This document shows positions 1 through 5,276 of a stretch of 5,642 bases of DNA, one piece after another. The notes under the pieces were generated by a model. The model searched no databases, was not told where the DNA came from, and worked only from the letters and a program-made list of their open reading frames with translations. The DNA comes from Chloroflexota bacterium. Its GTDB lineage: Bacteria; Chloroflexota; UBA6077. The stretch lies in contig JAJYKO010000441.1 of NCBI GenBank assembly GCA_021788565.1, positions 1 to 5,642 on the forward strand, in the 5' to 3' direction. Position 1 is the stretch's first letter. Every line of letters starts with the position of its first letter. A program made the position numbers and the translations under genes.

Positions 1-153
1 AGCATCCAGGGGCTGCGCCAGGACATACAGCGGATGGACGATCTGCATCGGCAGTTGAAGATCCAGGAACAGGAGTTGGAGGCCGGGCGGGTGAGGGCGC
101 AACTCGGCGCCCTGGAGCGACAGATCCGCGGGGCCGATCTACGGCAGGCGTGA
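1..153 (+). CDS. C-terminal fragment of a coiled-coil protein
   Basis: The first frame is open from base 1 and ends at TGA 151-153, giving the last 50 residues of a protein that starts left of the window. The fragment is rich in Gln, Glu, Arg and Leu with hydrophobic residues at roughly heptad spacing (QRMDDLHRQLKIQEQELEA and onward). This is what an amphipathic helix or coiled coil looks like; no catalytic motif is visible. It could be the tail of a chromosome-partition, cell-division or structural coiled-coil protein, but too little is present to name it. The open frame and composition support a real gene end; the function is unknown. Confidence 0.6.
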   Translation, partial: SIQGLRQDIQRMDDLHRQLKIQEQELEAGRVRAQLGALERQIRGADLRQA

Positions 154-165
154 CTGCTGCCCCGT

Positions 166-182
166 ACCGGAAGCCGGGTTTT
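166..182 (+). terminator. Weak possible terminator after the coiled-coil gene
   Basis: CCGG (167-170) can pair with CCGG (174-177) around a three-base AAG loop. A166 can pair with T179 across a bulged G, and TTTT follows at 179-182. The stem is short, so this is only a candidate. The rest of the gap up to 268 shows no convincing promoter. Confidence 0.22.
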
Positions 183-268
183 CTAGCTACATTGTCCCAG
201 CCGCGGCATCACGGCCCTGGCACATCCTTTCGACAGATACTCAAGTCAGCCTGAGGAGGCCGATCCCG

Positions 269-1054
269 GTGTCAGACGCCCCGATCCTGGATCATCCGAC
301 GGCGGAGCCCCCTCTTTTCCTGCCCGAGAACCTGCTTGGTCGCGCCGCGGCCATGCAGGGCAAGCAGTGGGGGCCGATCCCCCGTTGCTGCGTGCTCGAT
401 TTCGACGCGGAGCTGGCACCGGTGGCGATGGAGCGCTTTGGCGCGACGGTTCATCCTCACTGGCCCTGCTTCCACACGACCCTCCTGCACTTCCAGGTCG
501 ATGGCTTCGAAATGGGGCTGATCGCGGGCACCGTGGGAGCGCCCTTCGCCGTGCTGATCGGAGAGCAGCTCGTTGCCTCCGGCTGCCGCCACATCATAGG
601 CTACAGCTCCGCCGGGGCGGTGTCCGCCCATCTCCAGCTACCGTGCCTGGTCGTGCCCGAAGGGGCGCTCCGTGACGAGGGCACTTCCTACCACTACTTG
701 CCAGCGGCCAGTTACGTACGCGCCCGGGGGGACTTGCCCGGAATCCTTGCGCGGCACGCCTCCCAGTGCGGACTGCCGGTGCATCGCGGCCTGACCTGGA
801 CTACCGATGCCCCCTACCGTGAGACGAAAACCGAGATTGAGCGCCACAGGGCCGAAGGGGTGCTCAGCGTGGAGATGGAGTCGGCGGCACTGATGGCCCT
901 CGCTGAGGCACGAGACGTCGAAATCGCCTCGCTGCTCCACGTCACCAACTCCTTCGCCACTGAGGCGAACGATTTCGAGAAGGGCGAGGGCGACATCAAC
1001 GAGCGCATTCTACTTTGTTGCATGTCGGCCCTCCGGGAGGCCGTGGGCAGTTAA
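269..1054 (+). CDS. Nucleoside phosphorylase (PNP/UDP-like) family protein
   Basis: A 261-residue protein with the layout of the PNP_UDP_1 superfamily, which cleaves the N-glycosidic bond of nucleosides with phosphate in purine/pyrimidine salvage. Visible landmarks are the glycine loop GTVGAP (87-92), the strand-loop IIGYSSAGAV (109-118), TWTTDAPYRET (176-186) in the base-binding region, and VEMESAAL (201-208), which matches the VEMEAA signature around the nucleoside-binding Met-Glu. The length suits the family. The GTG start is supported by a strong Shine-Dalgarno GAGGAGG at 253-259, nine bases upstream. The family loop normally reads like IRVGSCGAV; here the phosphate-binding Arg position is Gly111, so substrate or chemistry may differ (uridine phosphorylase-like, another nucleoside, or hydrolytic). 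It appears monocistronic and convergent with the next gene. Family membership is fairly secure; the exact substrate is not. Confidence 0.82.
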   Translation: MSDAPILDHPTAEPPLFLPENLLGRAAAMQGKQWGPIPRCCVLDFDAELAPVAMERFGATVHPHWPCFHTTLLHFQVDGFEMGLIAGTVGAPFAVLIGEQLVASGCRHIIGYSSAGAVSAHLQLPCLVVPEGALRDEGTSYHYLPAASYVRARGDLPGILARHASQCGLPVHRGLTWTTDAPYRETKTEIERHRAEGVLSVEMESAALMALAEARDVEIASLLHVTNSFATEANDFEKGEGDINERILLCCMSALREAVGS

Positions 1055-1060
1055 GCGACC

Positions 1061-1099
1061 AAAAATCGCGGGCTCCTCCTTTCGTGCCGGCTCCGAGCC
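1061..1099 (-). terminator. Possible weak terminator between convergent genes
   Basis: Read on the - strand, GGCTC (1099-1095) can pair with GAGCC (1075-1071), or locally form GGCT-CGG-AGCC (1099-1089). A run of five T follows (1065-1061). The position suits the 3' end of the - strand gene that stops at 1112. The stems are short, so confidence is low. Confidence 0.2.
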
Positions 1100-1111
1100 A
1101 TTTGCCGCTAT

Positions 1112-1708
1112 CTACCTGGTCTGCCCGTCGATCACTACCTGTCCTGGCTGCACCTGGACGGAGGTGACGTCGATCCCCACGTCGATGTTCTGTAAGTCAC
1201 TCAACCCGGTTGCCTGCTTCACCTGCTGGATCAACTCGTCCCTTACGGGTGCTGGTAAACTCACGTTCTCCGCCTTGATGGATGTCACGTCTACGCTGAG
1301 CAGCCCGTGAGAAGCACCAAGTTGCGCAGTTGCCTCGACAGGAACAGACATGCCGCTGAAGCTGGTGGTGCCCGTGATCGTCGCCACGCCACTGCCCAGC
1401 TTCACCTGCACGTTCTGGAGGTTGCCTGCCTTGCCAGAGCTAACCATCTCCTGCACCTTGGCGGTGATTTCGCTCTCAGTCAGAACCATATGCACCGGTT
1501 TCCTGCCAGAAGTGGACGACGCTCCAACCGTGGCGGCTAGCTTCTGGTAAGGGGTTGCGGTGGCCTGCGCCGCCGTGCCGGCACCAGGACTGGCCGGCGG
1601 CGTCCCGACCACGGCAGAATTGGCCGGCGCGGAATTCCCCCCCTGGTAGGCGTGATAGGCCACCACTGCCACACCCAAAAGCAGCGCCAACAGGAATACT
1701 TTGAGCAT
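1112..1708 (-). CDS. Membrane-anchored extracytoplasmic protein, possibly DUF2993/DUF2140-like
   Basis: A 198-residue protein. Residues 3-20 are a hydrophobic signal-anchor (KVFLLALLLGVAVVAYHAY). An Ala/Ser/Pro/Gly/Thr-rich linker runs to about 70, then a folded domain of about 125 residues, so most of the protein should lie outside the membrane. The domain opens with LTESEITAKVQEM (76-88). It has two similar beta-rich stretches, NLQNVQVKLGSGVATITG (96-113) and DLQNIDVGIDVTSVQVQPGQ followed by VVIDG (171-195), which may be an internal repeat. The pattern (LTE...; ...VPV...; LPAPVRDELIQQV; closing VxIDGQ) resembles the DUF2993/DUF2140 (YpmS-like) putative lipid-binding proteins. That resemblance is from memory and a BON-like start is an alternative reading. 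The start is well placed: on the - strand GGAGG (1720-1716) lies seven bases before ATG. No cysteine lipobox is seen. Confidence 0.72.
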   Translation of the reverse strand: MLKVFLLALLLGVAVVAYHAYQGGNSAPANSAVVGTPPASPGAGTAAQATATPYQKLAATVGASSTSGRKPVHMVLTESEITAKVQEMVSSGKAGNLQNVQVKLGSGVATITGTTSFSGMSVPVEATAQLGASHGLLSVDVTSIKAENVSLPAPVRDELIQQVKQATGLSDLQNIDVGIDVTSVQVQPGQVVIDGQTR

Positions 1709-1720
1709 CCGTCCCCCTCC

Positions 1721-1902
1721 GGCACACGATCGTAGACCAGCCCTCGATTGCAGTCTCGTCAGCCACCGTGATGCGCGACCTCCCTGGCCTGAACGTCACG
1801 CCAGCTCGGTAAACGACACGACTGCGTCCACACTAACAAGCCTATCACCTCACAGCGTGCTCGGCCACTTCACTCGTTGCGCCCTCAAGTCCACATCATG
1901 GG
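1721..1902. other. Non-coding gap between divergent genes
   Basis: This stretch lies between the - strand membrane-anchored gene and the promoter of the manganese riboswitch. Open frames crossing it have no convincing start signals or recognisable protein. It should hold the promoter for the - strand gene, but I see no good -35/-10 pair there. No repeats or RNA structure stood out. Confidence 0.4.
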
Positions 1903-1931
1903 TTGACTCCAGACGCACGAGACAGTAGAAT
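1903..1931 (+). promoter_or_regulatory. Sigma70-type promoter of the riboswitch-mntP transcript
   Basis: TTGACT (1903-1908) and TAGAAT (1926-1931) are separated by exactly 17 bases, each one mismatch from the consensus hexamers. The predicted transcription start is about 1938, the first base of the P1 helix of the riboswitch. This agreement between promoter and RNA start strengthens both calls. Confidence 0.8.
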
Positions 1932-1937
1932 CTGGGT

Positions 1938-2061
1938 GACTCAAGGGGAGTAGCGTCGGAACGCGTTGTCCTATTGGGGCGCGGCGATGGAGTCGACACA
2001 CCGGCATGAGTTGCCCGGCTCTATCGGTTGGCCTTGCGGCCAAGCAGCGAGACCTTCGGTC
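1938..2061 (+). ncRNA. yybP-ykoY manganese riboswitch aptamer
   Basis: The conserved 5' element GGGGAGTAG (1945-1953) and the 3' element GCGAGACC (2047-2054) are hallmarks of the yybP-ykoY family, which binds Mn2+ between loops L1 and L3. P1 can be built by hand: GACTCAAGG (1938-1946) pairs with CCTTCGGTC (2053-2061) at eight of nine positions, with one U-G and one C-C mismatch. Inside, TTGGCC (2028-2033) and GGCCAA (2038-2043) make a perfect hairpin with loop TTGC just before the L3 element. CCGGCA (2001-2006) pairs with TGCC-C-GG (2012-2018) around TGAGT. The gene downstream is mntP, the classic target of this class. In this family Mn2+ binding stabilises P1. I did not fold the whole junction, so internal helices are provisional. 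Confidence 0.9.
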
Positions 2062-2096
2062 AAGGGCACATCACCCTGGCCGGGGCCTCTTTTCTT
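2054..2096 (+). terminator. Riboswitch-controlled intrinsic terminator
   Basis: CTTCGGTC-A-AGGG (2054-2066) can pair with CCCTGGCCGGGG (2074-2085), giving 12 pairs including three U-G wobbles and one bulged A, with loop CACATCA. It is followed by CC and then TCTTTTCTT (2088-2096). The left arm reuses bases 2054-2061, which are the 3' strand of riboswitch P1, so P1 and this hairpin exclude each other. The arrangement predicts that Mn2+-bound aptamer holds P1, prevents termination and turns on mntP. The interrupted U tract is a weakness, so efficiency is uncertain. Confidence 0.72.
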
Positions 2097-2116
2097 GCCT
2101 GGACCAGGACAAGGAG
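2091..2116 (+). promoter_or_regulatory. Hairpin covering the mntP ribosome binding site
   Basis: The mntP Shine-Dalgarno AAGGAG (2111-2116) lies nine bases before the ATG. Bases TTTCTTGCCTG (2091-2101) can pair with CAGG-A-CAAGGAG (2105-2116), with a bulged A at 2109, loop GAC and two terminal U-G wobbles. The T tract of the terminator would act as an anti-Shine-Dalgarno in read-through transcripts. This hints at a second, translational layer of control. T tracts pair easily with purine-rich SD sites, so chance is possible. Confidence 0.4.
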
Positions 2117-2125
2117 CACGCGACG

Positions 2126-2671
2126 ATGGGACTTCTCTCTCTGCTAGGAATCGCCTTTGGCCTTGCGATGGATGCCTTCTCTGTGGCCGTTGCCAGCGGG
2201 ATATCGCTCGGCAAGGTTTCTCCGCGGCAAGCCTTCCGTCTCTCGTTCCACTTCGGTCTATTCCAGTTCGCCATGCCAGTCGTGGGGTGGTTTCTGGGCT
2301 CGCTCGTTGCTCCCCAGATCGAGAGCATCGGTCCATGGATAACATTCGGGCTATTGGTGGGTGTTGGGCTGAAGATGATCTGGGAAGCGCTGCAATCAAG
2401 CAGCGATGATGTTCGCAAAGACCCAACAAAAGGGGCTACACTGATGATGCTGTCCGTGGCCACCAGCCTGGATGCGTTGGCGGTCGGCGTCGGAATGGCC
2501 CTGATGGGAGTGCCCGTGTTGTATCCAGCCATCGTCATCGGCGCTGTCGCGGCAAACCTAACCCTTCTCGGTCTGCACGTTGGGAAGCGAGCAGGCCACC
2601 TGCTAGGAAATCGAATGGAGGTCGTAGGCGGGCTCGTCCTGGTGATTATGGGAGTGGGGGTCTTGATTTAG
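2126..2671 (+). CDS. mntP: Manganese efflux pump MntP
   Basis: A 181-residue integral membrane protein that exports Mn2+ from the cytoplasm. It has about six hydrophobic segments, arranged as two related halves. Each half carries the family's acidic membrane motif: MDAF (15-18, Asp16) and TSLDA (113-117, Asp116). The closing GNRMEVVGGLVLVIMG (161-176) matches the E. coli protein's GKKAEILGGLVLIGIG region. The length is close to E. coli MntP (188). The frame is open further upstream to an ATG at 2006, but that start lies within the riboswitch. The ATG at 2126 has AAGGAG at 2111-2116 and begins with the typical first membrane segment, so it is chosen. The upstream yybP-ykoY element predicts induction by excess Mn2+. 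The next gene follows after 39 bp without a visible terminator. Confidence 0.93.
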   Translation: MGLLSLLGIAFGLAMDAFSVAVASGISLGKVSPRQAFRLSFHFGLFQFAMPVVGWFLGSLVAPQIESIGPWITFGLLVGVGLKMIWEALQSSSDDVRKDPTKGATLMMLSVATSLDALAVGVGMALMGVPVLYPAIVIGAVAANLTLLGLHVGKRAGHLLGNRMEVVGGLVLVIMGVGVLI

Positions 2672-2710
2672 CGCCTCGAAGTCAAACCGGACCCGTGAGC
2701 TCGGAGCAAT

Positions 2711-3334
2711 ATGGAAGAGTTGGTCAGCGCCATAGTCCTCGCCGGAGGGCGAGCAACCAGGCTGGGTGGCACAAACAAAGCCCTCCTGAATGTAGGCGGC
2801 ATGCGCATTATAGACAGGGTGCTCGGCGCCCTGAGGCCCCTCACGGATCAGATTATACTGGTGGGACATCTGGCTGAGAGCCTTGACTTTCCGGACGTGG
2901 AAGTGATTCCCGACGCGTACCCGGGGGCCGGCAGCATGCCAGCCCTGCAGACCGGCCTGCGGGCATCTCGTAACGATGTAGCTCTGGTGGTCGGTTGCGA
3001 CATGCCTTTCCTGTCGACTCCACTGCTTCGGCGAATACTGGATCTCTCCAACGGGTTTGATGTGGCGGTCCCGCGTATAGGCCCACACCTTGAGGCCCTC
3101 CATGCTGCATATCGCCGTAGCTGTATACCGGTGATCGAAGACTACCTTCGGCGTCGGGACCTCAAGATAATAGACTTCTATCCATCGGTGCGAACTCGAG
3201 AAGTCTCAGAGGTGGAATTGCGCGCCCTTGACCCGGACCTCAGCTCTTTCTTCAACGTCAACACTCCGGAAGATCTCGAAAAGGCCCGTGCTATAGCTAC
3301 GTCGGTGCACAAGATCAGTGGCCAGGGAGGATGA
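2711..3334 (+). CDS. mobA: Molybdenum cofactor guanylyltransferase MobA
   Basis: A 207-residue cytoplasmic nucleotidyltransferase that attaches GMP from GTP to molybdopterin-bound Mo, producing the guanine dinucleotide form used by DMSO-reductase-family enzymes. The Rossmann-type start carries the signature LAGGRATRLGGTNK (10-23), equivalent to LAGGxSxRMGxDK, with Lys23 at the nucleotide site. GCDMPF (95-100) provides the metal-binding Asp97. The product-binding side shows PHLEALHAAYRR (125-136), and FFNVNTPEDL (180-189) is the usual C-terminal motif. Length is typical. A short GGAG (2703-2706) lies only four bases before ATG, so initiation may be weak or coupled to mntP read-through. The TGA stop at 3332-3334 is one base from the mobB ATG, implying translational coupling. 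Other small-molecule nucleotidyltransferases share the fold, but the MobB neighbour settles the assignment. Confidence 0.9.
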   Translation: MEELVSAIVLAGGRATRLGGTNKALLNVGGMRIIDRVLGALRPLTDQIILVGHLAESLDFPDVEVIPDAYPGAGSMPALQTGLRASRNDVALVVGCDMPFLSTPLLRRILDLSNGFDVAVPRIGPHLEALHAAYRRSCIPVIEDYLRRRDLKIIDFYPSVRTREVSEVELRALDPDLSSFFNVNTPEDLEKARAIATSVHKISGQGG

Positions 3335-3335
3335 T

Positions 3336-3836
3336 ATGACGCCAATTGTCTCGGTGGTTGGCCGCTCGGATTCCGGCAAGACCACATTCTTGGAGAAACT
3401 TATACCCGCCCTGAAGACGCGCGGTCTGCGGGTGGCAGTGGTCAAGCACGACAGCCACGGCTTCGAAATGGACCGCCCGGGAAAAGATACGTGGCGCCTT
3501 CGCCAGGCGGGCGCCGACGCCGTGATGATATCGGCCCCTCATCAAATGGCCCTGATTCGCAGCGGGCTCGATCGGGAGGCAACCCTGGATGAGCTCGCGG
3601 AGTTGGTCTCCAGCGATGTGGATCTCGTACTCACGGAGGGCTACAAGTCCGGCGACAAGATCAAGATTGAGGTTTCCAGAACAGCGATCTCAGGTGGCGA
3701 GTTGCTCTGCTCGCGGGAAGAATTGCTCGCCGTGGTGGCGGACGGCCCGCGCCCCGTAGATGTGCCGAATTTCGATCTGGACGATGCCGGCGGCGTCGCC
3801 GATCTTCTCGTCGACTATGTGAAGCAGCCGCGATGA
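3336..3836 (+). CDS. mobB: Molybdopterin-guanine dinucleotide biosynthesis adaptor MobB
   Basis: A 166-residue P-loop GTPase that assists MobA in molybdenum cofactor maturation. The Walker A motif is GRSDSGKTT (9-17, Lys15). The region KHDSHGFEMDRPGKDTWRLR (37-56), continuing QAGAD, is the hallmark of MobB. TEGYK (100-104) is the family's second conserved motif, found after the DxxLT strand. I chose the ATG at 3336, with GGGAGG (3325-3330) five bases upstream. A GTG at 3318 would add six residues but overlaps the Shine-Dalgarno. The start is one base after the mobA stop, so the two are surely co-translated. The length agrees with single-domain MobB proteins. Confidence 0.92.
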   Translation: MTPIVSVVGRSDSGKTTFLEKLIPALKTRGLRVAVVKHDSHGFEMDRPGKDTWRLRQAGADAVMISAPHQMALIRSGLDREATLDELAELVSSDVDLVLTEGYKSGDKIKIEVSRTAISGGELLCSREELLAVVADGPRPVDVPNFDLDDAGGVADLLVDYVKQPR

Positions 3837-3837
3837 C

Positions 3838-3869
3838 GCCGTAGGGAGGGATGACCCTACCTCTACGGC
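3838..3869 (+). repeat. Imperfect inverted repeat with a start codon in its loop
   Basis: GCCGTAG (3838-3844) pairs perfectly with CTACGGC (3863-3869). Inside it, GG (3845-3846) pairs with CC (3860-3861), and AGGG (3847-3850) with CCCT (3855-3858). Single bulges lie at 3859 and 3862. The result is 13 Watson-Crick pairs closed by the tetraloop ATGA, whose ATG is the annotated start of the next gene. The AGGGAGGG Shine-Dalgarno-like tract lies in the left arm. It begins one base after the mobB stop. No T tract follows, so it is not a standard terminator. Confidence 0.75.
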
Positions 3870-4414
3870 CGAAAGGCACCGTCTTGCTACTATATCTGCG
3901 TGTGGCATTGCTGGCCCCGGGCGTCATGTTACATGAGTTCTCCCACCACATCTTCTGTCTGCTGACAGGGGTCCACGTTCACAAGGTCGTGTATTTCCGG
4001 TTTGGCAGCCCGGCAGGATACGTCGTTCACGAAGAGCCGGAGCTCTACCGGCAGATCTTTGCGATCGTTGCCGGCCCGGTCTTCCTCAACTCCGCGGCCG
4101 CCATTGTGCTGCTGAACCTGGCCCTCCGTCAGGCAGTTCGGGCCGCCGATGCTGCCGGGTTTGCGGTCGTGGCCATCATGTTTTGGTTGGGAATCTCGGC
4201 AGCGCTTCAGGCTCTTCCCAGCCGTGGCGACGCCAGCAATCTATTCCGCAGCTCCAAGTGGCACTTTGTCCATGGCAACCCGTTCGCTTTCTTTGGCTTT
4301 CCTGTGGCCCTCGTGATTTACGCGGCCCAACTTGCCAAGCCGCTCGGCTCGGAATGGTTCTATGCACTTCTGATGGCCTACGTGGCCGAACGCGGGTTCA
4401 TCGGGCTAGGTTGA
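3851..4414 (+). CDS. Small membrane metalloprotease-like protein (HExxH, M50-like)
   Basis: A 187-residue membrane protein with about four or five hydrophobic segments (roughly 10-26, 65-92, 102-120, 147-163, 168-185). The first segment ends in LHEFSHH, giving the zinc motif HExxH at 28-32. Further on are GPVFLN (75-80) and ALPSRGDASNLF (121-132), whose Asp127 could be a third metal ligand, as the Asp of LDG is in site-2 proteases. It therefore looks like a minimal intramembrane metalloprotease relative, but without the canonical NxxPxPxLDG motif, so activity is inferred, not shown. It lies 14 bp after mobB, probably in the same transcript. The start is uncertain: the ATG at 3851 abuts the SD-like AGGGAGGG with no spacer and sits in a hairpin loop. 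An in-frame TTG at 3884 has AAAGG (3872-3876) seven bases upstream and would give 176 residues. Confidence 0.75.
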   Translation: MTLPLRPKGTVLLLYLRVALLAPGVMLHEFSHHIFCLLTGVHVHKVVYFRFGSPAGYVVHEEPELYRQIFAIVAGPVFLNSAAAIVLLNLALRQAVRAADAAGFAVVAIMFWLGISAALQALPSRGDASNLFRSSKWHFVHGNPFAFFGFPVALVIYAAQLAKPLGSEWFYALLMAYVAERGFIGLG

Positions 4415-4448
4415 GGCGACCCACGTAGCATGGAGCCATTGACTGGGA

Positions 4449-4454
4449 TATAAT
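4449..4454 (+). promoter_or_regulatory. Putative -10 element of the lepB promoter
   Basis: A perfect TATAAT stands at 4449-4454 in the 71-bp gap before lepB, placing a start near 4461 and a short leader. No good -35 lies at the proper distance; the nearby TTGACT (4439-4444) is only four bases away and cannot serve. Position supports lepB having its own promoter, possibly dependent on an activator. Confidence 0.5.
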
Positions 4455-4485
4455 CTGGAACAAGGAATGCTTAAGGATTAGTGCA

Positions 4486-5265
4486 GTGGAAGTTTCACCC
4501 GGAGACCTTGCTCAAGTGCATCAGGACAATTACTCGCCGGATCAGCTGTCTGACGAAACGCCGGGCGATGGCCACCTGGCAGAGGACAGCTTCACAGCCG
4601 AGGATCAGCAGGCCACGCGGGAGGCGCCGTCCTTAGCTGAGGATAAGTCAGCCCGCGCAGGGCTGCGCCCTTTACTCGTCGAAATCCTGCAGACGATCCT
4701 CCTTACCCTGATAATCTTCGCGGGTGTGCGTTCCGTAGTCCAGAACTTCAAGGTGGACGGCGCCAGTATGGAGCCGACCCTCCACACCGGGGAGTATCTA
4801 CTCATCAGCAAGGTAGCTTACCTGCGGCTAGCTGGCGCTCCGCTCCAGCTAGCCGAGGACGCAGGATTGGCACCTCGAAGTTCGGATGACTACTACCCGT
4901 TCGGCGGCCCTCAACGCGGCGACATCGTCGTGTTCCGGTATCCAGAAGCCCCTGACAGAGACTTCATTAAGCGCATCATAGGGTTGCCTGGGGACACGGT
5001 GCAGATCGAACGGGGGCGTGTGTTCGTCAACGGCGTTATGCTGCACGAGAACTACATCGAGGCAGTCCCTTCGTACAGTATGCCGGCAGAGAAGGTGCCA
5101 CCGGATATGTACTTCGTGCTGGGAGACAACAGACCAAATAGCAGCGACTCCCACATCTGGGGCTACGTACCACAGGCCAATATGATCGGCAAGGCGTGGG
5201 TAGCATACTGGCCGCCCAACGAGTGGGGTCTGCTGGCCGGCCGCGGCATGGCGAAGGGCCAGTAA
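4486..5265 (+). CDS. lepB: Signal peptidase I
   Basis: A 259-residue membrane serine protease (S26) that cleaves signal peptides from exported proteins on the outer face of the membrane. After an acidic, low-complexity cytoplasmic tail of about 58 residues comes one membrane helix (about 62-84). Then comes box B, VDGASMEPTLHTGEYLL (90-106), with nucleophile Ser94. DFIKRIIGLPGD (159-170) holds the general-base Lys162, and GDNRPNSSDSHIWG (213-226) is the conserved box E. Both catalytic residues are present, so it should be active. A linker of about 25 residues (112-138) lies between the Ser box and the RGDIVVF strand. The long acidic N-terminus is unusual beside E. coli-type enzymes. GTG at 4486 is preferred, with AAGGA (4473-4477) eight bases upstream; another GTG at 4481 is out of frame and too close. 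It has its own -10 and ends before a strong terminator. Confidence 0.94.
   Translation: MEVSPGDLAQVHQDNYSPDQLSDETPGDGHLAEDSFTAEDQQATREAPSLAEDKSARAGLRPLLVEILQTILLTLIIFAGVRSVVQNFKVDGASMEPTLHTGEYLLISKVAYLRLAGAPLQLAEDAGLAPRSSDDYYPFGGPQRGDIVVFRYPEAPDRDFIKRIIGLPGDTVQIERGRVFVNGVMLHENYIEAVPSYSMPAEKVPPDMYFVLGDNRPNSSDSHIWGYVPQANMIGKAWVAYWPPNEWGLLAGRGMAKGQ
4825..4855. repeat. Perfect 11-bp inverted repeat inside lepB
   Basis: CGGCTAGCTGG (4825-4835) and CCAGCTAGCCG (4845-4855) are exact reverse complements with a nine-base spacer. Both arms also contain the palindrome GCTAGC-like core. The repeat encodes about residues 114-124, in the variable linker of signal peptidase between the Ser and Lys boxes. 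Confidence 0.7.
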
Positions 5266-5276
5266 GGCTCAGATCA

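Noticed and set aside
1055..1069. GCGA-CCAAAAA-TCGC hairpin after the phosphorylase gene as a terminator
   Set aside because: Only a 4-bp stem and no following T tract on the + strand.
1701..1928. Open frame on the + strand through the divergent gap
   Set aside because: No ribosome binding site, no recognisable protein features, and it overlaps the start of the - strand gene and the riboswitch promoter.
2006..2125. Upstream ATG at 2006 as the mntP start, adding 40 residues
   Set aside because: It lies inside the riboswitch aptamer, has no suitable ribosome binding site, and adds residues unlike MntP; ATG 2126 has AAGGAG and matches the family N-terminus.
1966..2429. Long open frames on both strands over the riboswitch and the 5' part of mntP
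   Set aside because: They are low-complexity shadows in high-GC DNA, Arg/Pro/Ser-rich, and conflict with mntP and the riboswitch.
2603..3110. Antisense open frames opposite mobA
   Set aside because: They mirror mobA codon structure and show no domain or start signal of their own.
3318..3335. GTG at 3318 as the mobB start
   Set aside because: It would precede and contain the strong GGGAGG Shine-Dalgarno; ATG 3336 gives the usual short lead before the Walker A motif.
4439..4444. TTGACT as the -35 of the lepB promoter
   Set aside because: It is only four bases from TATAAT, far short of the 16-18 base spacing needed.
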